From assembly GCA_034509425.1 (NCBI GenBank), contig JAVTVJ010001672.1:50174-114173 (forward strand): a DNA stretch of 64,000 nt, in the 5' to 3' direction. Below the pieces are notes generated by a model. It ran no database searches. It saw nothing but the letters and a program-made list of their open reading frames with translations, and had not been told where the DNA came from. This document shows, in pieces, positions 8,952 to 19,794 of the stretch. Within the stretch, counting starts at the first letter, position 1; each line of letters starts with the position of its first letter. The stretch is from Eopsaltria australis. Taxonomy: Eukaryota > Chordata > Aves > Passeriformes > Petroicidae. Made by a program: the position numbers and the translations under genes.

Positions 8952-11786
8952 ATGGCACAGACTCATTCCGCCCTTGATAGGGACCTTTATAAACAACTGA
9001 AACTCCTATTAAGCTCCACTCCAAGTAAATTACCAAAACACGAGCTAAAAAACCTCTTAGAATGGACCTTAGTTAATTTCCCGTACACTGAACGTTCAGC
9101 CGTCTTTACCAAAGACTTCTGGGACATAGTCGGAAACAAACTCTTTAATAATATCTCCCGCCGAGATCTGGCAGCAGCGGAGCTAGTGCCAGCTTGCAGG
9201 GCACTAGTAGAGCTGTTTTCTACCACGCCGCCGCCCGCGGCACTCTCCACCCCTGCTCCCTTTGGGACTCCTTCTCTTGCCATCGGGAATTGGCAACACA
9301 GCGCACTGCACACTCAACTGAACCCCATGTGCTCTCCTACAGCTCCCCCCATCCCCTCCCCTACAGGCCCCCGCTCCCGTTGCCCCAGCGCCCGCATCTG
9401 CCAGCGTCACTGCGGCCCCCACGACCACCGTCACTGTGGCTCCGCCCTTCTATTCTGCCCCTGCGGGCCCCCCCACTGCCAGCGTCGCCACGGCCCCCCC
9501 CACAGCTCCCCTCACCAAGGCCCCGCCCCTCATCCCCGCGGGCTCCCTCACTTCTGGCACTGGGGCGGCTCTGCCTTGCCCCCCCACCGCCGCGGGACCA
9601 GCCAGCTCTCCCTTGTTACCTGCGTCTGCGACTGCCACCGCAGCCACGTTTCCTATGCCCGTGGCTGCCATTACGGCAACCCCCCAACCAAGCCAGGCGG
9701 CAAACCCCCACGCCCCCCCAGACGCCGCCAACACTATGCAGGCGCTCCTGTCAACCCTGGTGCACGCTACCGCAGAAGATTTGCCCCTCTCCTGTGGTGT
9801 TCCAGCACAATTCCCCAGCCCCAGCACAGCACCAGGAGACAAGCCTCCCCACCCACCTAAGCCCCCCCGAGCCAGCAGAGCGCCGTCCGTAAGCACGACT
9901 GCATGTTCTTCCGTGGTCGCCGCATCTCCAGCGTCCTGGCCAGACGCCACCACGACTTCTCCCGTCGATCCAGCCGACATCCCAGGCCAGCCTACAGCCA
10001 CCCGCCAGCTGCATGTCATAGCACAGCCACCAACGACCCCACCACCTCCACTGCCCTGCCGCAGCACACTCCTGCCGCCTGTACGCCACTCATCCCGCCT
10101 CCTGACATTCCTGCATCTTCCCCCGCCGACGAGAACGCCCCGCTGCCACCACCGCTGCCCACCGCAAATCCTGACACAGCCACGCTGTCTCTTGGCCACC
10201 CTCCCGCCCCCCAACTAGCATATAGCACAGCTCCGCTGCCTCCTGTACTCCAACACGCAACATCATTCCCGGCCGCCGCCCCACCCGCTTTTTACACAGC
10301 GCCGGATTATCCAATCACGACAGTGCCTCAACATCACCTGACGCATCACCCTCTCGCGACCCCTGCACAACCTCAGCCGCTCACACAGACGGTGCAACAA
10401 GGAGACCGAGACTGGAGCCTACCATCTGCTCCACAAAATACAACGAACCCCCAAGAATGTTTTCATAATTCTCAATTAATGGACTGGCATGAAGTCAGAC
10501 GACAGATTTGCAAAGAAGAAAGTCTAAGCCCTTTAACAATGCCTGTGATATTTAGCCAACAAGCCGGTGGCCCTAGAACATGAATAGCTATCCCGACTCA
10601 TGAGATAAAAGAACTGCGAAAAGCAATAAAAGACAGTGGTATTTGCTCCCCATATTTTAAACAACTGCTGAAAAGTACACTGGATGGACACACGCTCACA
10701 CCTAATGACTGTAAAAACCTTGCCAGTATAATTCTCACAGATTCACAATACATGTTATGGGAACTCAAATGGAAGAGACTACTTGCAGAAGTACTGCCTG
10801 CTTATAGGGAAAGTACTGATGCAGACCTTCGTACCCTTACCATATCTAAGCTGACTAGTGATCCTCCTGATAACCAAAATGATAATCAAGTTAATTTACC
10901 TAAGACAGCGTTAGATGACATTAAAAAGATGGCTCGCAGAGCCTTTCTACAAATTCAACCTGCAGGAAGCTTCGAAAAAGCCTACAATCTCATTAGCCAA
11001 GAGTCCTCTGAACCATTCACTACATTTGTGGACCGCGTAATCCAAGCAACAGAAAGACAATGTGGTGACGATATAGCTCGCCCAATAATGATACGAGACA
11101 TTGTTGAAAATAATGCCAATGCTGAATGTAAAAAGGTCATCAAAGCCCTGGGGAAAGAAAGACCCACCGTACCTGAAATGATTGATGCCTGTAACCAAAT
11201 AGGGAGCCCACAACATGTAGCAACTATCCAAGCAAATGAACTTAGAAAAGCCCTAGGAGAAAAAATTGAAAGAGCTATTACAGCTCAAACAGCACAAGCA
11301 GCTGCACAGGCTGCACAGGCAGAAGCAAGAGACCAAAAACTCACTGAAATCCTAGCTGCCCTACATCTAAACTCTCAGCAACAAGACAACACTATGGCTG
11401 TCATGCAAGCTGCTGCTACATCAGGACCTGGCTACTTCTATAAAACCCCTAACTATATCACAAAGAACTACCCAGAAGCCAACAGGAATACGCAACCACC
11501 AGATCGCTGTCCTATCTGCAAGAAGGGAAGGCATTTTACCTGGCAGTGTCGCTCCAGACATGATGTGAGTGGAAAATACAATCCAAAAACCTTCACTACG
11601 TGCGCGCAACGTCATCACGTGATGAAACAAATAGTGGCGCCCCAGACATCCGAGGTGAAATTTATGAATACCACAACTCAGAAGCACTTCGCCTCATCAC
11701 CAGCAGAATCCCAAGTGATACCCCAGGGCTACTACTCCCAGGGTCCTGGTGCACTTTGGCAACCTCCCAACCAACAACCTTTTTAG
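8952..11786 (+). pseudogene. gag: ERV-2 gag (matrix, long proline-rich domain, capsid, nucleocapsid)
   Basis: Start ATG at 8952 (MAQTHSALDRDLYKQ); the GTG upstream is rejected. Matrix runs to about 9230. A C-rich Pro/Ala/Thr domain follows to about 10400. Its natural-looking frame is not that of matrix and capsid between about 9430 and 10040, so two compensating indels are likely. Capsid runs from about 10470 to 11250, with FTTFVDRVIQA near 11015 as major homology region. One zinc knuckle, CPICKKGRHFTWQC, lies at about 11509-11550. A TGA at 10581-10583 breaks the frame, probably from TGG. The gene overlaps pro by ~187 nt in the -1 frame. At ~945 codons it is long for the family because of the proline-rich part. 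Confidence 0.85.
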
Positions 11787-12391
11787 AAGATAATGGCTAT
11801 GACTATATTGCAACAGGGATTACTGGCACCTCACAAAACAGACAAGACTTTCTAGTTGTTGGTAAAGAAAACAGCAGCATCCTAGGACTGCTTGTTTTAC
11901 CCTGTGTACTTTCTGTGACCTGCAATGAAGAATTACTAGTGCTAGCCAAGGCCTGTTATCCCCCACTACATATTCCACCCAAAACCCCTATAGCTATTGC
12001 TATAGCACTACCTATAGGGTCTGCTCATCAAACACCACCATGCTGTTTCTCAAATGTTCCTGAAAACCCCGAGATCCTATGGGTTCAAGAGATAAGTCAA
12101 CAACGACCAATGCTGACTTGTGAGCTGTCAAATGGTGAAGTTCAAGTTAGTATCACAGGAATGATTAATACAGGTGCAGATGTCTCAATGATCTCTCATT
12201 ATCAGTGGCCAACAGATTGGAAATTGTTAACTCCCCTAGGTACTCTCACAGGCATTAAAAGTGTCACTCCATGCTTGCAAAGCGAATCTGTAATCAGTAT
12301 TACAGGACCACAAGAGAAAACTGCATTGATCCGTCCCTATATAGTACAGAAACCCATCACAGTGTGGGGAAGAGATTTGCTTTCTCAATGA
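11600..12391 (+). pseudogene. pro: ERV-2 pro (dUTPase-like domain and protease, catalytic Asp changed)
   Basis: An open frame of 263 codons, -1 relative to gag. A dUTPase-like stretch (ILGLLVLPCVLSV ... PIAIAIALP) precedes the protease. The protease has INTGADVSMI where the family has DTGAD: codon 12167-12169 is AAT, so the catalytic aspartate is asparagine and the enzyme should be inactive. The C-terminus VWGRDLLSQ is normal. The change is a single G-to-A. The frame has no stops, but the lost catalytic residue makes it a pseudogene functionally. Confidence 0.85.
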
Positions 12392-15123
12392 GGAGCCAAA
12401 ATTAAACTGGATTTTTCGTAGGGGTCACTGAAGCACTCAGCACCTTAAAACTGACCTGGAAAACTGACACACCTATCTAGATTCGTCAGTGGCCCCTCCC
12501 TAATAATAAGCTGAGTGCCCTCAGAAAATTAGTGGCTGAGCAACTAGAAAAAGTCCATATTAAACCCACCAACAGTCCTTGGAACTCACCAGTGTTTGTA
12601 ATCCATAAGAAATCTTCTAGCACCTGGAGATTGTTACATGATCTTAGAAAGATCAACGAAGCAATTGAGACCATGGGCCCCCTCCAACCTGGCCTGCCCA
12701 ACCTTTCTATGATCCCAAGAGACTGGCCACTTGTAATTATTGATCTCAAAGACTGTTTCTTCAACATCCCACTACATCCAGACGATGCTCCTGGTTTTGC
12801 CTTTTCCGTTCCAAGTACAAACCTCCAGGAACCACTTCAAAGGTATCATTGGCTCGTTTTGCCAAAAGGCATGAAAAATTCTCCAACAATTTGTCAGTAT
12901 TTTGTAGCCCGCGCATTATCTCCAGTCTGCGAGCAATTCCAGCAATCAATTATTCTCCACTACATGGATGATTTGCTTATTGCAGCACCAACACAAAAAC
13001 AAATGGAAGAAACTCGTGACAGTGTTGTTGCTGAAATCAAAAAGGCTGGACTGGTGATCTCTGAATCAAAAATACAAGAGACTGCCCCCTGGAAGTATTT
13101 AGGTTAGAGACTAACAGAACGATCTATTGTGCCTCAAAATATACAAATCTGAACTGATGTCCGCACTTTGCATGACTTACAACAGCTCTTAGGAGAAATT
13201 AATTGGGTTAGACCTGTGTTAGGAATCACTGCTGATGAACTTACTCCACTTTTTGATTTGCTAAGAGGAGACAATAACATTACGTCTCCTAGATCCCTCA
13301 CTCCCGAAGCTTGCAAGGCCTTAGAAAAAATTACTGATACTCTGCAAAACAGACAGGCACATCGCTGTGTGCTCGATAAACCTTTTTTTCTTGCGGTATT
13401 AGGAGAAAAGCTGAGACTGTGTGGTCTCATCTTTCAATGGGATTCCTCTCAAAATGATCCTTTGTTGATAATTGAATGGGTTTTCCTTTCTTACAGATCG
13501 CCAAAGACAATCGTCACATCTTTAGAAATGATATCTCAAATCATCATAAAAGGCAGGGCAAGACTTCTTTCGATAGCAGGTTGTGAATTCACAATTATCT
13601 ATTTACCCGTGATCAAAACTTATTTTAATTGGGCAATGCAAAAATCAGAGGACCTGCTGTACGCCCTGCTCGATTTTCCAGGCACCTGCTCTATTCATTA
13701 TCCAACACACAAAATGATCAGAGCTAAATTATGCTACAAAGAAAAACCCCTGATCAGTGAAGAGCCTTTAGATGCAGTCACTATCTTCACTGATGGGTCA
13801 GGGCGAACGCATAATTCAGTAGTCACATGGCAGAACAAAGTTACTAAAGTCTGGAAGCAAGATGTTCAAAAAGTTGAAGGCTCACCTCAGATTATTGAAT
13901 TGGCAGCGGTTGTGAGAGCTTTTCAGCTCTTTCCAGAGCCTCTCAACGTAATCACTGATTCGGCATACGTTGCTAATATTATTCAAAGAATTGAAGGATC
14001 TGTTCTAAAAGATGTAAACAATGACAAATTGTGTCTTTGGCTCACCTGTCTCTACCAAATTCTGTCACACAGAACTAATCCTTATTTTGTTTCCCACATT
14101 AGAGCTCATTCTGGTCTTCCAGGATTTATGGCAGAAGGAAATGCACGAGCTGATGCATTGGCATCTGCAGCATCTGATGAAGAAGTTGCAGCAAGCATTG
14201 AAAACTCTACTTCAGTGCTTACTGCAACCACGTTACCCAATACTATTGAACAAGCTAAATTGAGTCATGCATTTTTTCATCAGAATGCACAAGCAATCAA
14301 ACAAGATTTTCACATTACCTTAGAGCAAGCACGAAACATTGTACGAGCTTGCCCTGACTGTCAGCTTGTTCAACCTCTTCCTTCCTCAGGAGCCACCAAC
14401 CCGCGAGGGTTGGAGAGCTTACAGAAATGGCAAACAGATGTTACTAAGTATCCCTCTTTCGGAAAATTTAAAAATATCCATGTCTCTGTCGATACGTTCT
14501 CAAATGAAGTTTTTGCTTCCGTACATACGGGAGAAACAGCTAAGCATGTTTGCCAACATTTTTCACAAGCTTTTTGCTATCTGGGTATCCCCCAAGAAAT
14601 TAAAACTGACAATGGTCCTTCGTATGCTGCACAAGAATTAGCTACATTCTTAAATGACTGGGGTGTTCGCCATACATTTGGCATCCCTTACTCCCCCGTG
14701 AGCCAAGGAATAATAGAAAGGACACATCAAAGTCTAAAACGCATTTTAGATCAACAGAAAGGGGGAGACGCCCAGGCTACACCTCAAAGGAGGCTGAATA
14801 AAGCCTTGTACGTTCACAATTTTTTAAATAGCTCTGCAGAAGAACCTGATCCCCCAATATACAGACATTTCTTAAACAACAGAAAAGCAAAACTGAAAGA
14901 GAACCCCCCAGTTCTGATTAAAAATTTAGAATCAGGACAAGTAGAAGGACCGTACAATCTTGTAACCTGGGGGAAGGGGTTTGCGTGTGTTTCCACAGGT
15001 GAAGGCCTCAGGTGGATTCCAGCGAAAAACGTGAAACCTTATCACGCATTAAAGCCTGCTGACGCCCCCACATCAACTAGCAGCTCCGCAAGTGACAAGC
15101 AAAAAGCAGACACCCAGACCTGA
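12392..15123 (+). pseudogene. pol: ERV-2 pol: reverse transcriptase, RNase H, integrase
   Basis: Frame is -1 relative to pro. RT holds [11 protein letters not shown] and YMDD at 12961-12972. RNase H holds FTDGSG near 13788, the IELAA glutamate, TDSAY near 13960 and RADALA near 14149. Integrase zinc residues lie in SHAFFH and CPDCQ; catalytic residues are in TDVTKY (~14437), TDNGPSY (~14608) and IIERTH (~14711). The end at 15121-15123 is natural. Breaks are in-frame stops at 12478-12480 (TAG, likely from TGG), 13105-13107 (TAG) and 13150-13152 (TGA, likely from CGA). After 13152 the 650-codon RNase H/integrase block is unbroken. Confidence 0.9.
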
Positions 15124-15146
15124 GCCAGCAGAACCATCAGAAGAAA

Positions 15147-16553
15147 GTGATCTGCCAAAAAGCAGCTCAAGAAAAAATGATGAACTTTTATCATTTCTGT
15201 AAATGCATGTTACTCTTATTCCTTTATTTTAGTTTTTGTAGTGAAACGTTACCTGTAAATCAACCAAAGACAAATGTCTGGGTTGCTTTGGCCAAGTCTG
15301 CAGGCTCCGATACCATTTGTCTATCTGACACAAGCCCTGACAAACCTTTTTCAACCTGTTTAGTTGGAGTACCTTTTCCAAAAGGTTTTGATAATGTTAC
15401 TCTTGATAAATATTGGCCATATCATGATCATCAGGTATCTCCGACTCCCAGCCACAAACACCAAACTTATATTGACAATTCTAAAGTTGATAAATCTGAC
15501 CTTCAAGAGCTAGAAATCCTAGGCTCGCTAACCATGAACACCTGCTATTTCTTTCATTTCCTAAGAGAAAACGGCCCTCAGTTAAATGTTACTCCATATC
15601 ACTCAGCCTATAGCAATGTAACTTCATGGTGTAATCAAACCAAGCTTCTTATATATGATGAACCTCATGCAGATCATCTTAACAAACTTCCTATTCGATT
15701 TCCTAAAGGAATTTGGCTCATTTGTGGAGACAGGGCCTGGCAAGGTATACCTACAAAAATAGATGGTGGCCCTTGTGCACTGGGACAACTTACAATAATT
15801 GCTCCCAGTGTCAAAGAAGTAGTCAGAAAAAAAACCTGAAGGATTAGATCCTCCTGGGGACATCAGTATGAGAGTGACTGTGATAGTGACTTTCACCCTT
15901 GGAATTCTGGAAAATCAATTGTTACAAGCATCTTTTTGCCTCAATTGAGTTCTTCAACTGCATTAAAACAGTTAAACAAGCTGGGGTGTTGGCTCAGCAA
16001 AGAAGTCAATGCCACTTCTATAATGATCAGTGACTTGCTTACAGATGAGGAAACAGTCAAACATGCCACTTTACAAAATAGAGCCGCTATTGATTTCCTT
16101 CTATTAGTACATGGACATGGCTGTGAAGATTTTGAAGGACTATGCTGTATGAATTTATCTGATCATTCTGTTTCCATTCACAAACAACTACAAAACCTGA
16201 AAGATTTAGCTAACCAGATTACAACAGATGACCCATCTTGGCTAGACAGTTTGTTTGATGGTTGGAGCTTTGCACCTTGGCTGAAGGAACTCTGTAAAAT
16301 AGGCTTGATTATTCTAATAGTAGTAATTGTAGTTTTAGTAGCGATACCCTGTATACTTCAGTGTGTGCAAAAGCTAATGAGTAAGACTGTGTCTAGTATT
16401 TTAGTTGTTCATCAGACCGGGGGAGATGTTGGGGAAGATGAAATAGGGAAACCTTATAAATATGATTGCCTAGTAGGAGATGCTGAGAATGCAGAAACTA
16501 TAAGTAAGATTGAAATGAAGACAAGCTTTGAGATACCAAACCCCAGTTACTGA
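15147..16553 (+). pseudogene. env: ERV-2 env, alpharetrovirus-like glycoprotein with one stop
   Basis: One reading frame of 469 codons, broken only by TGA at 15837-15839. Two ATGs, at 15147 and 15177, could start it. A hydrophobic signal (LLLFLYFSF) follows either. SU shows NVWVALAKSAG, FSTCLVGVPFP and GIWLICGDRAWQG, resembling avian sarcoma/leukosis-type env. The stop lies by a basic stretch (VVRKKT) near the expected SU/TM cleavage. TM has LQNRAAIDFLLLVHGHG and CX6CC at 16122-16148, a membrane anchor near 16300-16365 (IGLIILIVVIVVLVAIPCIL), and a tail running ~125 bp into the 3' LTR. The tail has YDCL, a YxxL-type sorting motif. Confidence 0.88.
16418..16426 (+). promoter_or_regulatory. polypurine tract of ERV-2
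   Basis: A purine run (GGGGGAGA) immediately precedes the 3' LTR start at 16427. It lies inside the env frame. Confidence 0.85.
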
Positions 16554-17049
16554 ACAACTAGAAAACAATGGCATGGCTGCCTGCAGTAATCCCCCCTTTG
16601 ATTAAACAATACCCTCTGCTTGCAGACAGGTCCAAGGGTCAGAGCAGACTCTACCAACCTGGCAGAGGGTCCAAAAAGCAGCTTTTAGAGTTTAAAATAT
16701 AACACTGTATGGTAATGCAATAGTTCTCATAGGCTGTATGCAAATGTTATAAGATTTGTAGTTTGTTCTAGATTGGTTAATGAAAATTAGAATATTCAAC
16801 ACAGAAGATGATTTATTGTATTGTAAGCAACAAGCTCGCTCTCTTCTCTTCTCTCTTAGACCTCCGCTCTCAACTCTCTTAGATCTTCTCTCTTAGCTCT
16901 TCTCTCTGACCTGCTCCGAGCTGCGTCTGGCAGCTCTCAGCAGGTCTCTTATATCAACGTTCTCTTACAATAAACCTCATGCTCTACAACTCGACTTCAG
17001 AGATCTCTCGTCTGTCCCGGCCGTCTGAAACCGACCCTAAAACTCCACA
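16427..17049 (+). mobile_element. 3' LTR-A of ERV-2
   Basis: Same ends as the 5' copy (TGTTGGGGAAGATG ... AACTCCACA), 623 bp. It is longer by extra CTCTT-type units near 16840. It joins ERV-3 sequence at 17050 with no matching target duplication. Confidence 0.93.
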
Positions 17050-19509
17050 AGCGAAGAGCTGTAGCCTACTTTTAAAAACAGCTAGACAGTGTTAGTCAAG
17101 GGTGGCCTGGATGCCTGAAAGCTGTGGCAGCAACTGTCCTCCTAATACAGGAGGCCCGTAAATTCACCCTTGGACAGCACATTGTCGTGTATGTACCCCA
17201 TGCAGTAATAACTGTGCTAGAACAGAAGGGGAATCACTGGCTATCCCCTAGCAGAATGCTGAAATATCAGTCTGTGTTGCTGGACTAGGATGATGTTCCT
17301 CTGAAAACATCATCTGTGGTAAACCCTGCAATGTTTTTGTCATCCACATTACTTGACAGCATGCCCAAACATGACTGTCTACAGACAATAGAGGAGACTT
17401 ATTCTAGCAGACCAGACCTGAAGGACATTCCCCTGAAGAGCCCAGACTGGGAGCTCTATACCGATGGAAGCAGCTTCATGAGAAATGGTAAGAGAATGAC
17501 AGGCTACGCTGTAACCACCACAGATAAAGTCATAGAGGCAAAAGCCTTGCCTCCAGATGTATCATCACAGAAAGCTGAACTCATTGCACTAACAAGGGCT
17601 CTAGAGCTGAGTGAGGGAAAGAAGGTAAACATCTGAACTGATTCCAAATATGCCTTCAGTGTTGTTCATGCCCACGGATGTATCTGGAAGGAATGTGGCC
17701 TGCTGACTGCACAAGGTAATGAGATTAAGCATGCTGAACAGATTCTTGCACTTCTGCAGAGTATTTGGAAGCCAACTGAAGTAGCTATCATGCATTGCAA
17801 AGGTCATCAAAAAGGGAAGAAAGCCCCTGAACTGGGAAATCGCTTTGCTGATGAAGCAGCAAGAGGGGTTGCAGAAAAAGGCATTTTTGCAGGGATACCA
17901 CAGAAAGAAATAGATTTGTCAGAGTTTACCCCAAAACACGATCTGGGGGATGACAAATTAATCAAGCATCTTAAGGCTGAGATCAAAGAAGGGGGGTGGG
18001 CTGTTACTTCAACAGGACAGGTTGTGGTTCCACCCTTCCTCATTTGAGAAATAGCCCAGCGAGAGCATGAAAGTACTCACTGGGGAACAGAAAATCTTTT
18101 AAAACATCTCAGAAAGGTAGTGATAGGGAGAGGGATGACAGATATCGTACAATCTATAACCAGCAAGTGCGATACCTGTCGTAAAAACAACCCAGACAGG
18201 AGCAAACGGGTTGTGTTAGGGGTGACAAAAACAGGTCTCCTCGTGATGCCTTAGGTTTTAACTTTTTATGTTTCTACATCAGGACTGCTCTTGTGTATGA
18301 CTCTAAGACTACATAAGTTGTCACCTAGTGTTCTGTTACTGTCATTTAGACAAAACAGTTTCTCTCTGGGCCAGGGTTTCAAGGACATACTGTTTTTCCA
18401 AAAGCCCAAAATGTAAACAACCATGGACAGCAGCGAAGAGAAGAAGGGGACAAACTAGGGATGGGACTTCAGGACCCGAAGCTGTAATTGGACAATGGGT
18501 TTCTGATATGCAGATGGACCGAAGGTATATCTGTCCAAAAAGCACGTGCTAGGCATCCGTTATGGGTGTAGTCTCTGCGAGACTCCTGCATGGCCCAAAG
18601 TCTACCTTGTTTAAGAAATACTTGTTTTATTCTTTTAACTCTGTCCAGCTTCTGTTTCATGTCAGCCTTTCGTAAGGCATCACCGGGAGATAATTGGCAG
18701 ATAGATTTTGCTGAGATGCCACGCAAAGAGGGATGCAAGTATATACTGGTACTGGTTGACACCTTCAGTGGATGGCCCGAAGCTTACTCCTGTTGCAGCA
18801 ACACAGCAAGAGAAGTAGTGAAAGCCTTCTGAATCACATAATTCCAAGGTTCGGGGTTCCTCTAGGAATGTCATCTGATAGGGGAACTCACTTTGTTGCG
18901 ATGGTAGTTTGGGAAGTCAGCAGGGCTCTGGGAATTGCCTGGGACCTGCACACACCATACAGGCCCCAGGCAAGTGGCAAAGTTGAGCGTATGAATGGAA
19001 CCCTCAAAACCCAGATTTTTAAAATTTGTCAAGAGACATCCATGAACTGGGTTCAAGCCCTGCCAATAGCCTTGCTGAGAACCCGCATACAGCCAAGGCG
19101 AAGGGACAATATAAGTCCCTATGAAATATTATATGGCAGGCCTTATCAAGCTCCACATATCCTGGGGGAAATTCATGTGAAAGTTAAAGCTGATTTACAG
19201 AAGTACTTAATGGCTTTAAGTTCCACTTTGCAGAAGCTCCAGAGATTTATCGTGTTGTCCAGGCCTATAGGACTGGACTTACCTGCTCATCAGTTCCAGC
19301 CCGGAAATTGGGTCTACATCAAGTGGTGGGACGGTGACCCCTTGCAAGCCAAGTGGAAGGGACCGTACCAAGTTTTGCTGACCACCCTGACTGCAGTCAA
19401 AGTTGCTGGCAAGGGACGGTGGATCCACTATTCCAGAGTGAAGAAGGCTTCAGCTCCCGAGACCATCAAGAAAACAAAGACTGATACAGATCAGAAGGAT
19501 GTGGTTTAA
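17050..19509 (+). pseudogene. pol: ERV-3 pol: RT end, RNase H, integrase (gamma type)
   Basis: RNase H has YTDGSS (Asp at 17463-17465), KAELIALTRALEL, TDSKYAF near 17638 and GNRFADEAA near 17840. Integrase zinc-binding residues lie near 18060-18190 (THWGTE, CDTCRKNNP). The catalytic core includes NWQIDFAEM near 18693, SSDRGTHF near 18872 and PQASGKVERMNGTL near 18965. The C-terminal domain ends TDTDQKDVV at 19507-19509 and overlaps the env ATG at 19499. Breaks: TGA at 17634-17636, a stop at 18045-18047, the insertion at 18235-18665 and a frameshift near 18830. Similarity is to murine-leukemia-type pol by motif recognition. Confidence 0.85.
18235..18665 (+). other. 431-bp intron-like insertion in ERV-3 integrase
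   Basis: It starts GT at 18235, ends AG at 18665, and has a pyrimidine-rich stretch before the AG (about 18620-18660). Integrase coding stops matching at its left edge and resumes in frame at its right edge. The inside has no integrase similarity and several stops. It may be an unrelated insertion whose ends happen to be GT and AG, or a true intron. Confidence 0.5.
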
Positions 19510-19794
19510 ACTGTTCTTTACATGTCTGTTATCTGCCCAAATCATAACTATGATTCAGGGATTGTCCCATGATTTACATAAGGCTGTAGTCAAAATGTGT
19601 CCAAGGTCCTTAATAAGAACAATTGCTAGATCTGTACCCAGATACCACCTCTAGATGAGAGTGGTCACGGGCCACTAATTGGCATTCTAATGGAAGAAAA
19701 CCGTACTGAAAGGTGGGAACCAATCAATAGTACCCTTTTGCCCCCTATACCTCTGAGCGGCTTGATAGAACATGGGAATGATACTGTTTCTTTT
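19499..19794 (+). pseudogene. env: ERV-3 env, start of surface subunit
   Basis: The ATG at 19499 (MWFKLFFTCLLSAQ, a signal-peptide-like start) overlaps the last codons of pol, the usual gammaretroviral layout. A stop follows near 19651, and the region is far shorter than a normal SU. It is cut at 19794 by a solo LTR-B. Confidence 0.65.

Larger units (their letters stand above)
7792..17049 (+). mobile_element. ERV-2, nearly full-length class II provirus with LTR-A ends
   Basis: A 9.26-kb provirus with LTRs of 616 and 623 bp, roughly 3-4% different by eye. It has a tRNA-Lys-like primer site, leader, gag, pro and pol in successive -1 frames, env, and a polypurine tract. Lesions are few: stops in gag, pol and env, and two compensating frame changes in the gag proline-rich region. 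The six bases before (ATATTC) and after (AGCGAA) do not match although a solo LTR-A has a perfect 6-bp duplication, so the flanks were rearranged after or during insertion. Confidence 0.92.

Noticed and set aside
9450..10214. 254-codon minus-strand ORF opposite ERV-2 gag
   Set aside because: It is a Gly/Val-rich shadow of the C-rich Pro/Ala region, with no support as a gene.
11770..11790. slippery heptamer for gag-pro frameshift at CCTTTTTAG
   Set aside because: The phase of the T run relative to the gag frame does not fit the X XXY YYZ rule, so no site is claimed.
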